NCBI RefSeq assembly: GCF_900115595.1
Contig: NZ_FOXA01000029.1
Location: 1-33,596 of the forward strand
Reading direction: 5' to 3'
DNA length: 33,596 nucleotides
Source: Tranquillimonas alkanivorans
GTDB lineage: Bacteria > Pseudomonadota > Alphaproteobacteria > Rhodobacterales > Rhodobacteraceae
Part shown: positions 1 to 8,168 of the stretch, piece after piece
How the letters are laid out: the number at the start of each line of letters is the position of its first letter
Position numbering within the stretch: the stretch's first letter is position 1
The notes under the pieces: generated by a model
The model's input: the letters and a program-made list of their open reading frames with translations, nothing else
What the model was told of the DNA's origin: nothing
The model's database searches: none
Made by a program: the position numbers and the translations under genes

Positions 1-156
1 CGGGCCGCGCGTGAGACGAAGGACGACAAGAAGCGGATCAAGGCGCTGGAACGGGAACTGGCGCGCAAGGAGAAGGCGCTCGCGGAGGCGGCGGCGCTGA
101 TGATCCTCAGAAAAAAGGCCGAGGCGATCTGGGGCCGCGAGGACGAGGACGAATGA
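1..156 (+). CDS. IS3-family transposase OrfA, C-terminal part
   Basis: The window opens inside this gene, in frame 1, and it stops at a TGA at 154-156. The visible 51 residues are a charged helix rich in Lys, Glu and Leu (KRIKALERELARKEKALAEA), the leucine-zipper region that follows the N-terminal helix-turn-helix of IS3 OrfA proteins and mediates transposase multimerisation. It ends in LRKKAEAIWG, a common ending for this group. The ATG of OrfB (153-155) overlaps the OrfA stop by two bases. The N-terminal DNA-binding part is outside the window. Confidence 0.75.
   Translation, partial: RAARETKDDKKRIKALERELARKEKALAEAAALMILRKKAEAIWGREDEDE
111..117 (+). promoter_or_regulatory. A6G programmed -1 frameshift site
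   Basis: AAAAAAG lies 37 bases before the OrfA stop. A one-base backward slip here puts ribosomes into the frame of OrfB (117 and 153 share a frame), which would make the OrfAB fusion that is the active transposase in IS3-family elements. The slippery heptamer and frame relation are seen directly; activity is inferred from the family. Confidence 0.7.
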
Positions 157-1280
157 CGTCTGCTTCGGATCGCCGAGACATCGTTGTCCTCATCGACGAG
201 GCCGTGGCGGCAGGCGCCCGCCAGTCCGCCGCCTGCGCCGAACTCGGTCTCAGTGCCCGCACACTGCAACGCTGGAGGGATGGCGAGGGCGGGATCCGCG
301 AGGACCGCCGCCCTTTGGCTGTACGCCCCGCGCCTGCCAACCGGCTGAGCGAGGAGGAGCGCGACCTCATCGTCGCGACCTGCTCCACGCCGGAGTTCGC
401 CAGTTCGCCGCCCAGCCAGATCGTTCCCCGGCTGGCCGACCGCGGCACCTGGATCGCGTCGGAATCCAGCTTCTACAGGGTCTTGCGGGAGCGCGGCCAG
501 AACCACCGGCGCGGACGCGCCCGGCCGGCAAGCCGGCGCAAGCCGCCTACCAGCTTCGAAGCAAAGGCGCCGTGCGAAGTCTGGTCATGGGACATCACCT
601 GGCTGCCCGGGCCGATCGCGGGAGCGTTCTTCTACCTCTATCTCATCGTCGACATCTGGAGCCGCAAGATCGTCGGCTGGGAGGTCTACGAGCGCGAGAC
701 GGCAGACCTCGCCGCCCGGGTGCTCGAACGCGCGGTTTGGGGCGAGAAGTGCCTCACGAGCCCCCTGGTTCTGCACGCGGACAACGGCAGTCCGATGAAA
801 GGCGCGACCATGAAGACCACGATGGAGCGGCTCGGCGTGATCGCGTCGTTCAGCCGCCCACGCGTGTCGAACGACAACCCCTTCTCGGAAGCGCTCTTCC
901 GGACCTGCAAGTACATGCCAGGCTGGCCGACCCGAGGCTTCGCGAAAGTTGACGAGGCTCGGCTCTGGGTTCAGGGCTTCGTGCGCTGGTACAACCTCGA
1001 GCACCGCCACAGCGCGCTCCGCTTCGTGACGCCCGACCAGCGCCACCGCGGCGACGACCAGTCGCTCCTCGCTGCGCGCCACCAGGTTTATCAATGCGCC
1101 CGCGCTGCCCGCCCCGAACGATGGTCAGGCAAGACGCGAAACTGGAACCCCATTGGCTCCGTCTGGCTCAACCCGGAACGGCTGGAGGTCCGAAGCGGAG
1201 GTCATGGAGCCGCCGACGCGCTCTCCAACAAAGCTGGCGGCGGCGGCTCCATGACCGGCCCCGCCGAACGAGCAGCCTGA
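153..1280 (+). CDS. IS3-family transposase OrfB (DDE integrase core)
   Basis: This 375-residue protein has the rve-type retroviral integrase fold of IS3 OrfB. The N-terminal 60 residues contain a helix-turn-helix (SARTLQRWRDG). The DDE residues are visible as Asp in WSWDITW, Asp in LHADNGSPM and Glu in NPFSEALFRTCK, followed by the usual VRWYNLEHRHSAL region. It cuts and joins the element's ends, most efficiently as the OrfAB fusion. The family normally ends close to the WLNP motif (about residue 340). The glycine- and alanine-rich tail after that probably comes from sequence near the IS end. The catalytic triad is intact, so the enzyme may be active, although the left end of the IS cannot be checked. 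Confidence 0.85.
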   Translation: MTSASDRRDIVVLIDEAVAAGARQSAACAELGLSARTLQRWRDGEGGIREDRRPLAVRPAPANRLSEEERDLIVATCSTPEFASSPPSQIVPRLADRGTWIASESSFYRVLRERGQNHRRGRARPASRRKPPTSFEAKAPCEVWSWDITWLPGPIAGAFFYLYLIVDIWSRKIVGWEVYERETADLAARVLERAVWGEKCLTSPLVLHADNGSPMKGATMKTTMERLGVIASFSRPRVSNDNPFSEALFRTCKYMPGWPTRGFAKVDEARLWVQGFVRWYNLEHRHSALRFVTPDQRHRGDDQSLLAARHQVYQCARAARPERWSGKTRNWNPIGSVWLNPERLEVRSGGHGAADALSNKAGGGGSMTGPAERAA

Positions 1281-2802
1281 AATAAGTACGGGCGACAACT
1301 CCATTGACGAACACCGGTGGCTGTGCGCTCCCGCCGGGACTTCTCCGGCGTCGCACCGTTCCCTGCGCGGGCATCGCCTTCCGGACCTCCCGGGCTTTTC
1401 CTGCACGGCGGTGACGCGTCGGCCGGGCAGGGGCGTCTTTCACGACCGTCTCCCGCGCACGCTCCGTCGCCTGGCCCAGCTTGCGCCCCGCGGCGATCTG
1501 GGTGGCGCCCCGGCTGTAGGTCGCAGTGACGCGCTCGTCGCGATGTTGCAGGACGAGCGAGGCCAGTCGCGCCTCGTCCGGCGCCTCCGAGACGATGAAG
1601 CCTGCGACGACATTGCGGATCACGTGCGGGGTCACCCGCGACTTCAGATGCGTTTTCGTGAGGTCGCCGATCGCCTGCGATAGATACTCCTTCGCAAGCG
1701 GCTTGCCGCGGCAGCCGACGAACAGGCGATGCTCGCCATCCGGTGCGACGGCGGCCCGATGCAGGTCGAGATAGGCGCGCAACTGCCGTCGCAGGGCAGG
1801 GGGAATGGCGCGGACATCCCGCTGCCGATCCTTCGTCTCGTACGCCTCGAGGAAGAACGTCGTGAACCTGGGATCGAAGTTCCGGAGCAGGTCCAGGGTG
1901 GCGAGACTGCCCACCCGCACGGGCGAGTTTACCAGCAGAGCGATCGCGAGCGCCGCATGGGCCCGCTTCAGCGCCTTGTCGCGGTCGCGTTGGCCCCTGG
2001 AGCGTTCGCGCAGGTCTCGCGCCGAGACCGCGGCCTGATCCGCCAGCGCCTTGAGCTCGGTGAGCTCGACCACCCGGGACGCGTTGCGGGTGGGTTCGAG
2101 CGCGACACGCGTCTTCAGCCTGCGGATCGCCGGGGACATCCAGGACCAGTTCTTCTCGGGAAAAACGCTCCTTGTTAGCGCCTGGAGGGACTGGAGCTCG
2201 ATGAGGGCTGTCGACATGCTGATCTGGTCACGTCGCCAGAGGTCCTGCCGTTGATCCAGGCGCCGACGGACCGTGTCGCGGTCGAGGCGGAGAGGCAGCC
2301 CGCTCTCCCGGCAGAAATCGAAGAAGGCCCAGGTGCGCTGCAGGGCGCTCTTGAGCCTCGAGGCCGCCCAGGTCTCGATCAGGATGCCGCTGGAGAGACC
2401 GTCAGGATCGATCCGCAGACCCGGAGCGGCGGCGGCCTGCCAGTCGGGCGGCAGGCGATGCCAATTCCGGTCGATCTCGCGCGCGAGCTTCTCGAGCTCC
2501 GTCGGCTGGGGAACACGGACGCGCCGCGGGCCAGGATCGCAGCCGGGCCAGACCAACCTCAGGATCTGACGGAGGGCGGTCTGCTGCTCCTTGCGGAGTG
2601 TGCCAATCCGCCTCTCGACGAGATCGGGATCGATTTCCGCTGGAGCGATGCCCTCGTCGGCCGCCAGCTTGAGCCAGCGCCCAAACGCTTGGCTGAGCCG
2701 CCTGCGCTGGTGCGTCGACTTGTCGGAAATCGCGGCCTCGAACCGCGTCTTGAGCTCCTCCGGCCAATCGGCCGGAGGCAGGGACAGGCGATGTTGTCCC
2801 AT
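1168..2802 (-). CDS. Tyrosine recombinase, C-terminus altered by IS
   Basis: A phage-integrase-type site-specific recombinase. The catalytic set is complete: Arg296 (SPVRVGSL), Lys324 (YETKDRQ), His393-x-x-Arg396 (PHVIRN), His420 (LQHRDE) and nucleophile Tyr429 (TATYSRG). The N-terminal 240 residues are an Arg-rich core-binding region. ATG 2802 is supported by AGGAG six bases upstream, and the gene starts nine bases after the stop of the larger recombinase, so the two are co-transcribed. From about residue 495 the reading runs into the antisense of the adjacent IS3 element, so the last 40-50 residues (Arg/Trp-rich) are not native. Loss of the native end may or may not abolish activity, since the catalytic core is upstream of the junction. 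Confidence 0.82.
   Translation of the reverse strand: MGQHRLSLPPADWPEELKTRFEAAISDKSTHQRRRLSQAFGRWLKLAADEGIAPAEIDPDLVERRIGTLRKEQQTALRQILRLVWPGCDPGPRRVRVPQPTELEKLAREIDRNWHRLPPDWQAAAAPGLRIDPDGLSSGILIETWAASRLKSALQRTWAFFDFCRESGLPLRLDRDTVRRRLDQRQDLWRRDQISMSTALIELQSLQALTRSVFPEKNWSWMSPAIRRLKTRVALEPTRNASRVVELTELKALADQAAVSARDLRERSRGQRDRDKALKRAHAALAIALLVNSPVRVGSLATLDLLRNFDPRFTTFFLEAYETKDRQRDVRAIPPALRRQLRAYLDLHRAAVAPDGEHRLFVGCRGKPLAKEYLSQAIGDLTKTHLKSRVTPHVIRNVVAGFIVSEAPDEARLASLVLQHRDERVTATYSRGATQIAAGRKLGQATERARETVVKDAPARPTRHRRAGKAREVRKAMPAQGTVRRRRSPGGSAQPPVFVNGVVARTYFRLLVRRGRSWSRRRQLCWRARRRLHDLRFGPPAVPG
1200..1256. repeat. 16-bp perfect inverted repeat near the IS right end
   Basis: GGTCATGGAGCCGCCG at 1200-1215 is matched by its exact reverse complement at 1241-1256, with a 25-base loop. 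It lies inside the 3' end of OrfB. It could be a transcription barrier at the IS end, a protein-binding site, or an internal palindrome of the element. No T-run follows, so it is not a classical terminator. Confidence 0.6.
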
Positions 2803-2811
2803 GGGGATCTC

Positions 2812-5061
2812 CTATTCTTCCTTGGGATCGTCGAACGTGAACGTGAGCGTTCCGAGCGCCCGGCGGGTCGCCTGATCGAGCAGCTCGAGGTAGCGACGCT
2901 GCGCCACGAGGCCGTTGACTTCGGCGTAATAGGCCTGCGTCGTCTCGATCTTCTTGTGGCCCAGGATCTCCTGGACGAGGGCCATCGCGCTCGGATCTTG
3001 GTCGAGGATCACCTTGCCCGCGATGTGCCGCATGACATGGAGATCCATGTCGAGCCGCGCCCAGCGGCGCATGTGGTGCCCGAACGCCCGGCTCATCGCG
3101 TTCAGCGTGATGTAGCCATGGCCGTCCGCGTAGCGGCCGGTCTTGCCCAGCTCGGGGCGAACTGTCTCGGCACCGGGCCAGAGATGCGGGTTGTCCGCGT
3201 CGCTGCCGGCCCGGGCGAGCGCGACGGGCCGGAAATGCTTGCGCCAGGAGCGCAGCATCTCGACGGTTTCCGGATCGATCCGCACCGTGATCGACCGCAG
3301 GTTCTTGAGCTCGCGCGCCGGAAGGATCAGCCAGCCATGGCCGCGGCCCACGGGCAGGCGGATGTGCGGCGTCTCTCCCCCGATCCGGAGACGGGCGAGG
3401 TTCTCTCGCCGGAGAGGTGCCACCCGCTGCGAGAGCCGGGCGAGGATAGCAGAGCGGGCGAGGGCGATGTGCCGGGGCTGCGGGCTCCTTCCGAGACGCA
3501 GCGGCTTGCACGCCTTGGCCCAGAGGGTCTCCGGCACCTCGAACCACCGCCCGAGGGCGGAGGCCTCGTTGAACTGCCGCAGCATCCGCGCGTGGCGCGG
3601 GCCGATCCGCCGTGCTTCGTAGACGTGTTTCACGGTGCCGTCGGGCAGCCGCTTGGTGCCGACGATGCTCGGGTCGAGCTTGTAGGTCAGGTCGACCGCC
3701 GGCTGGAGAGCAGAATCCTCGAGCTCGTGGGCCCGCCCGACCGCAACCAGCGCCTGGACGAGGGAGCACTCGTACCTGCCCCTGACGTTCTCCTCCCAAG
3801 TCTCGGCCTGGGCTTCGCAGCGCGCCCGCCGGGCGTTACGGATCGCCCGCACCACGGCCAGGAGGCAGTCCTTGCGGAACAGCTCGGCGAGCGTCTCGGG
3901 CTTCCGGGTCACGCGACCGTCGTGGAGCGACGCGTGCCAGGTCCGCTTGACGGCATCCTGCCAGTTGCGCAGCGTGCCCTTCTCCCGGAACAGGATCGTT
4001 TCGGAGGGGACATCCTCGGCCGTGAGCGCGGCCAGTCCCAGCTCGTCCTCCTCGTCCTCGCCGGGAATGGCATCCGACCAGGACAGGTCGGCCTGCGGCG
4101 AGGCAGCCCCGGCGATCATGGCGTCAAAGGGCGCGCGAATGCCGGCGGGCACCTGGCCCCAGGCGACATCCGGCAGGCGCCGTCTGTCGAGCTCGACCGG
4201 CCAGGCCTCAGCGACGAGAAGGCCCGCGTCCCGGGCCGAGTTCCAGAGCCGCGCTGCCCCGCGGAGCTTCTCGCCATGGCTCGTCGCATGGGTCAGGAGC
4301 TCCCGCTCGCCGAACTCCTCGAAGAAGTCTCCCGTCACCTCGCCCGGCCCGTGACCCGCCCGGTCGGCGCAGACCGCCAGGCGTCTGTGGACCGCGCGCT
4401 CGGCCTTGGCATGGTGCGGCGTCATCCAGACCAAGAGATCCACCGTCTCGCGCCAGTCCCGCCGGAGGGGGCCGAGATCGGCTTCGCGCCCGGAGACGGC
4501 CACCGGATCGACGAGCTTCACCGCCGCCCGGATCAGGGCCCGCTTGTTCTCCAGGCTCTTGACCGCAGCGACCCCGAGATCCTCGGGCGCAGCCGCGCGC
4601 AGGGCCGTCTCCACCGCGACTGCGGTGGCCGTGATCCGGCCGGGCGACGTCCCCTGATAGGAAGCGAAGGCGTCGATCGCGTCGCAGGCGCGTTTCGCCT
4701 TGTCGCCGGGAAACAGGGCCCGGGCCGCCTCCTTGGCGTCGTCGAGATCCGGGAGACGGATGCCCAGGCGCAGCGCCAGCCGACGCCGGGGCGCGTTGTC
4801 CCAGTGACGCAGGGCCCGGCGGACATCGGAGAGGATCTGGCTCTTCCGCTCGCCAAGCCGGTCGCCGAGCGCCTCCGGATCCGCGAGGACCTGCGCGAGG
4901 TCCGGGACCCGCACTTCCCCGTCTACGTCCATCGCGCTCCGGAGATCGCGCACCGATGCGATCGTGTGGGTGCGCGTCTGCGCCGGCATCGGCGAAAGCC
5001 TCAGGAGCCGGACCAGGTCGGCCGTGTCTCCCGTGCAGCATTGCGTTGTGTCATCGAACAT
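2812..5061 (-). CDS. Large tyrosine recombinase (749 aa)
   Basis: A second site-specific tyrosine recombinase, much larger than typical integrases (300-450 residues). The catalytic domain is in the last 220 residues: Arg near 550 (VAPLRRENL), Lys in ARELKNLRS, His-x-x-Arg near 677 (LHVMRHIAG), His near 700 (LGHKKIETT) and Tyr near 711 (AYYAEVN). The first 500 residues have no motif I recognise and are probably an extended arm- or core-binding region. ATG 5061 is chosen because AAGGAG sits eight bases upstream; in-frame starts further up have no such site. It lies between a small helix-turn-helix gene and the second recombinase, reading the same way. Such tandem recombinase sets usually act together on one integrative element. 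Confidence 0.88.
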   Translation of the reverse strand: MFDDTTQCCTGDTADLVRLLRLSPMPAQTRTHTIASVRDLRSAMDVDGEVRVPDLAQVLADPEALGDRLGERKSQILSDVRRALRHWDNAPRRRLALRLGIRLPDLDDAKEAARALFPGDKAKRACDAIDAFASYQGTSPGRITATAVAVETALRAAAPEDLGVAAVKSLENKRALIRAAVKLVDPVAVSGREADLGPLRRDWRETVDLLVWMTPHHAKAERAVHRRLAVCADRAGHGPGEVTGDFFEEFGERELLTHATSHGEKLRGAARLWNSARDAGLLVAEAWPVELDRRRLPDVAWGQVPAGIRAPFDAMIAGAASPQADLSWSDAIPGEDEEDELGLAALTAEDVPSETILFREKGTLRNWQDAVKRTWHASLHDGRVTRKPETLAELFRKDCLLAVVRAIRNARRARCEAQAETWEENVRGRYECSLVQALVAVGRAHELEDSALQPAVDLTYKLDPSIVGTKRLPDGTVKHVYEARRIGPRHARMLRQFNEASALGRWFEVPETLWAKACKPLRLGRSPQPRHIALARSAILARLSQRVAPLRRENLARLRIGGETPHIRLPVGRGHGWLILPARELKNLRSITVRIDPETVEMLRSWRKHFRPVALARAGSDADNPHLWPGAETVRPELGKTGRYADGHGYITLNAMSRAFGHHMRRWARLDMDLHVMRHIAGKVILDQDPSAMALVQEILGHKKIETTQAYYAEVNGLVAQRRYLELLDQATRRALGTLTFTFDDPKEE

Positions 5062-5087
5062 GTCCGTCTCCTTGTTGGGGGGGCTGC

Positions 5088-5140
5088 CCGCCTCCTCCGA
5101 GGCCTGCGTGCGCCTCAGACGCAGGCCTCGGAGGAGGCGG
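5088..5140. repeat. 22-bp perfect inverted repeat in recombinase leader
   Basis: Arms at 5088-5109 and 5119-5140 are perfect reverse complements around a nine-base loop (GCGCCTCAG). It lies 27 bases upstream of the start of the 749-residue recombinase, so it would form a very stable hairpin in the mRNA leader, or a palindromic binding or crossover site in DNA. There is no T-run. A role in attenuating recombinase expression or as a recombination site is inference. Confidence 0.75.
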
Positions 5141-5298
5141 CAGACGCGACAGGGGCGGCCGCGCCGCGTCCCCTCGCGCCCCCGGCGGACCCGGGGAGAC
5201 GAGGCGCGACACGGGGGAGAAACGGGGCGCCTGCATTCCCACCCAATGGAGACCGGCCATTCTCCCCCGATGCGGCAAGGCATTGATATCTGGACATT

Positions 5299-5532
5299 TC
5301 ACGAAAGGTCATCGGCCGACGCCTCCCGCCAATGATCGAGCCAGAGCCGGGTCATATCGGCCTCGATCCCCTTGTAGCGCCAGATCGCCAGGGCGGTGGT
5401 CTGCCAGCGGCCGTTGCGGAACGTGCCGTCGAGCAGGCCCGCCTTGAGCAGGCGCTGCACCTGCCGCGGGCTGCACCGCAGTTCCACGGCGGCTTCCGCG
5501 GTCGTCAGGATGTCGTCGGGGGGCAGCAGCAT
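5299..5532 (-). CDS. Small helix-turn-helix protein, excisionase-like
   Basis: A 77-residue protein starting MLLPPDDILTTAEAAVELRC, with the winged-helix/MerR-like pattern of excisionase and AlpA-type proteins: TTAEAAVELRCSPRQVQRLL, then a Gly/Arg wing (GTFRNGRWQT) and a Trp-rich tail. ATG 5532 is preceded by GGAGAGAGAC. Longer in-frame versions reach past 5532 without a ribosome site. It lies immediately upstream of two tyrosine recombinases in the same direction, the position expected of a recombination directionality factor or repressor of the recombinase operon. That role is inferred from fold and context. Confidence 0.7.
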   Translation of the reverse strand: MLLPPDDILTTAEAAVELRCSPRQVQRLLKAGLLDGTFRNGRWQTTALAIWRYKGIEADMTRLWLDHWREASADDLS

Positions 5533-5666
5533 GTCTCTCTCCGTTGTGTGGCGACGGGGAGATGGGTCCCGCGAGCGGGCTCCCAAGGAAATGCGTGAAA
5601 CCGCGTCAGCATGCGGTTCGACCCCGCCTGGGACAGGGCATGCGCCTCGCACGCACGGGATCGCTT

Positions 5667-5693
5667 GCCGGCGCTCGCAGGTGGAGCGCCGGC
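5667..5693. repeat. Inverted repeat, hairpin between minus-strand genes
   Basis: GCCGGCGCTC at 5667-5676 and its exact complement GAGCGCCGGC at 5684-5693 flank a seven-base loop. It lies in the 209-base spacer between the stop of the DUF3987-type gene (5742) and the start of the helix-turn-helix gene (5532). It could terminate the upstream gene, though no T-run follows on the minus strand. Confidence 0.5.
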
Positions 5694-5741
5694 ATCGCGG
5701 GGTAGGGCAGGGGACGGAAGGATGCGAGGGCGAAACGCTTG

Positions 5742-7337
5742 CTACGTTCCCGAACGGCGCGTCGACAGCTCGACCACGTTCCGCGCGTCCTCCTCGATCA
5801 GGACGACATCCTCCTCGCGATCTTCGACGGGGCCATCGCGGGACTCGGCCATGGCATTCTCGAAACAATCGCGGTCCTGAAGATAGGCTTTGCGCAGGTT
5901 CCGCAGGCGGCGCTCGTTCCGCTTGCGCTCGGTCTTCTTCAGACGCGCACGGATCTCTTCCAGCCGTGCGACCAGTGCCCCGCTCTTCTGCGGCCGCTTC
6001 ATGTCCGCCGAGATGAGGTCCGGCACCTCCTCGATCTTGTTAAGAATTGCCACGATTTCCCGGATCAGTGCTGCCGGCAGGTTGGCGCGCTGCCCAGTGC
6101 TCAGCTTACGGTTGATGTTGCGCACGGTGGCCGGTTTACCCTCAGCCTGGAGCTGGTTGCGTAGCGTGAAAACCTTCTGCACCTGCCCCGTTCCGTTCTG
6201 GTGGTAGTCCTGAAAGAGGGCGAGCGTGCTCTGGAGGTGATACTCGGCAAAGCGGGTCGCGAGCTCTGCCGTCTCCAGGTCGATCGGGTGCCGTGCTTTG
6301 CCGAGAAGAAAGTGCAGCACCGGCAAATATCTCATGAGCGAGAAGCCGGTCCGGCGGATGAAGGATTTCGGCAAGGACGTGTCGCCCCAGGTCGCGCGGA
6401 GGCTCCGCCACCACTCCTCCAGATACGGCAGGACATCCGGGTTCAGTGTGTAGGATCCCGCCGCGCCCTCCTGGCAGCAGAGCGCCTGCCAGAGCTCGTG
6501 AAGATCGGCACGGCGCTCCTCGGTCTTCGGGCCGGTGAAGTACAGGTAGTGGTCGAACATGTCCGTGTCGGTGCGCGGGGGCGCGATGAAGTAGGTCATG
6601 CGCTGGCAGAACCCGTCGAGCATGCTTGAGAGATCGATATCCATCTTCCATGTGCTGGAGACGGTCAGCCCGAAAAAGGTGAACATCGGGCGCTCGATGA
6701 CGCGCTTCTGGGTCTCTCCCTTCAACCGGTTGCTGATCGGCTTGTGGGAATAGGCGTCGAGCATCCAGGGCTTGATCCGCAGGAAATTCGCGCTCGTCAG
6801 CACTTTGTTGAAGAACTTGCCGACCTCGTCCTGAAACCAGTAGCTGCCGTTGTTTTCCGCCAGATCGTCGATCCACTGTGCGTCGCTGCCGGGCGCGGCG
6901 AGCTGAGAGACGGGACACTCGCCGTCGAGCGACAGGATCCGCATGACCTCGTCGGAGGCGAGCGTCTTCGCCTCCCCTGATTCCGCAAGGCCGATGATCC
7001 AGTGCGTCGGCACGATGTCTCCAAGCCCGGGCACCTCGAGGGTCGCGCCGCGCTGGGTGAGCCAGGAGGCCGCCACCATCACCAGCTTCATCAACGGAAT
7101 AGCGTAGGAAATGTCGGTTTCGTCGAAGTGCCGCAAGAGACGCGCAAGATAGCTGCCTTCCGGCGCGAGCGACCGGACATCGAAGCTCTCCGGGTCAGTC
7201 TTAATGGCGAGCATGCGGACGAGCGCGTTCCATTCTTCGTCCGACAGGCGCCGTTTGTCGCGGCCCCGGCCCACGCGGATGTCGGAAAGCAGCGCCGTCT
7301 CTGCGGTCGCCGGTCGGGTGATGTTCTTCTTCGCCAT
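5742..7337 (-). CDS. DUF3987-type protein with degenerate P-loop
   Basis: A 531-residue protein resembling the DUF3987 family found on phages, plasmids and genomic islands and related to primase/helicase-type ATPases. A P-loop-like segment is at about 117-126 (LAESGEAKTL); in the family this reads roughly SGERKS, so Lys124-Thr125 may still bind phosphate although it differs from a classic GxxxxGK[ST]. The RPMFTFFGLTVSSTW region (about 226-239), followed by LLDGF-type residues, matches the domain's second half. The C-terminal 60 residues are strongly basic then acidic. ATG 7337 has GAGGAG nine bases upstream. It is the largest intact protein between the recombinases and the small accessory genes. 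A role in element replication or maintenance is plausible but unproven. Confidence 0.65.
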   Translation of the reverse strand: MAKKNITRPATAETALLSDIRVGRGRDKRRLSDEEWNALVRMLAIKTDPESFDVRSLAPEGSYLARLLRHFDETDISYAIPLMKLVMVAASWLTQRGATLEVPGLGDIVPTHWIIGLAESGEAKTLASDEVMRILSLDGECPVSQLAAPGSDAQWIDDLAENNGSYWFQDEVGKFFNKVLTSANFLRIKPWMLDAYSHKPISNRLKGETQKRVIERPMFTFFGLTVSSTWKMDIDLSSMLDGFCQRMTYFIAPPRTDTDMFDHYLYFTGPKTEERRADLHELWQALCCQEGAAGSYTLNPDVLPYLEEWWRSLRATWGDTSLPKSFIRRTGFSLMRYLPVLHFLLGKARHPIDLETAELATRFAEYHLQSTLALFQDYHQNGTGQVQKVFTLRNQLQAEGKPATVRNINRKLSTGQRANLPAALIREIVAILNKIEEVPDLISADMKRPQKSGALVARLEEIRARLKKTERKRNERRLRNLRKAYLQDRDCFENAMAESRDGPVEDREEDVVLIEEDARNVVELSTRRSGT

Positions 7338-7611
7338 CTCGGGCTCCTCTCGATTTCGATGGAGAGAAGGTTGGGTCGTTGAAAAAAACCGAGAGGCGGG
7401 ATCAAACCGTCCAGACAAGGCGCCCAAAAGCGCCGACGGTTTCAATACAAGTCATTGAGAAAAAGTGATAAAAATACATAATCGGGAGCCGACATGCCGC
7501 CGACAGGTCCCTCGCCGCATGAAGCCTCGGGCGTGCCCCGCGTCCGGGCATGGTCACGGGGCTATCGGCTGAATGCAAACGTGCGTCACCGCGTCGAAGC
7601 CGAACACGGAG

Positions 7612-7638
7612 AAGCCGGCCGCGTTGAGCGGCCGGCTT
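7612..7638. terminator. Hairpin terminator, 11-bp stem
   Basis: AAGCCGGCCGC (7612-7622) and GCGGCCGGCTT (7628-7638) form a perfect stem with loop GTTGA. It lies six bases beyond the stop of the 111-residue minus-strand gene, the position of an intrinsic terminator. The T-tract is short, so efficiency is uncertain. Confidence 0.6.
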
Positions 7639-7643
7639 TATCG

Positions 7644-7979
7644 TCATGCCAGCTCGGCGGCGAGGTCGCTCAGCCGTGCCCCGAAAAAGCGCGTTGCTGC
7701 GTCGAGATCGGGTTCGTCCCCGGGGCGGGCAGCGACGGGTGCTGCCGCGAGCAACTCCGCGGCCTCTTGGAACCGCAGCCGCGAGGGCTGTTTCCGCAGG
7801 TGTGCCGCGGCGGCCCGCCCCTCGGGCCCGGCGATTGCCGAGAGGAGACGCACCAAGGCGTCGCCGTGTTGGGCGAGGAAAGCCGCGGCGCGTTTTTCGG
7901 CCGGGCTCGGGGCGACGACGCTCGACACGTCTGGCTCGATGACGGTGTCGATGGTGGTGGGTTTCTGCATGTGCTGCAT
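7644..7979 (-). CDS. Hypothetical protein, 111 aa
   Basis: I do not recognise the family. It is Ala-rich and predicted mostly helical, with an acidic N-terminal third (TTIDTVIEPDVSSVVAPSP) and Arg/Leu-rich helices after it. No membrane segment, cysteine pair or catalytic motif is visible. ATG 7979 is preferred over an upstream ATG because GGAGA lies nine bases before it. A strong hairpin follows the stop. Inverted repeats with 8-bp arms sit in its leader (8045-8070 and 8081-8104). It groups with the next gene as two small proteins transcribed the same way. Confidence 0.5.
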   Translation of the reverse strand: MQHMQKPTTIDTVIEPDVSSVVAPSPAEKRAAAFLAQHGDALVRLLSAIAGPEGRAAAAHLRKQPSRLRFQEAAELLAAAPVAARPGDEPDLDAATRFFGARLSDLAAELA

Positions 7980-8044
7980 GTGGCAGTCTCCGGCGCGCAA
8001 GCGACTGGCGATCACCAGTACTTTGCAACTTGGCGCTCAAAGTC

Positions 8045-8104
8045 CGGCCGTCTGGAGACTCTGACGGCCGAGACGAGTACGCCGACGGAGACTGCCCCGT
8101 CGGC
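8045..8104. repeat. Two adjacent inverted repeats in a gene leader
   Basis: CGGCCGTC at 8045-8052 pairs with GACGGCCG at 8063-8070, and GCCGACGG at 8081-8088 pairs with CCGTCGGC at 8097-8104. Both are perfect. They occupy the spacer between the 123-residue gene and the 111-residue gene. They may act as terminator or leader hairpins on the minus strand. Confidence 0.5.
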
Positions 8105-8168
8105 CGTTGTTGTGTGGATGTGTGAGGTCCCGTCGGGCAGGGGCGTCCCAGGGACCTGCCCCGAAGCC

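Larger units (their letters stand above)
1..1310 (+). mobile_element. IS3-family insertion sequence, left end outside window
   Basis: The segment holds the end of OrfA, an OrfA/OrfB frameshift site and a full OrfB transposase, the standard IS3-family layout. The left terminal repeat lies before the window. The right boundary is only estimated at about 1280-1310: downstream of it the minus strand becomes continuous recombinase coding sequence, and I could not identify a clear terminal inverted repeat. The element sits in or against the 3' end of a tyrosine recombinase gene. Confidence 0.75.

Noticed and set aside
1168-5061. A RIT element (three tandem recombinases)
   Set aside because: Only two recombinases are visible, and they are much larger than RIT proteins. 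A third beyond the IS cannot be ruled out.
2251-5286. A 1011-residue plus-strand open frame
   Set aside because: It lies opposite two recombinase genes with complete catalytic residues. Its translation is Arg/Pro/Gly-rich without motifs, the usual shadow in GC-rich DNA.
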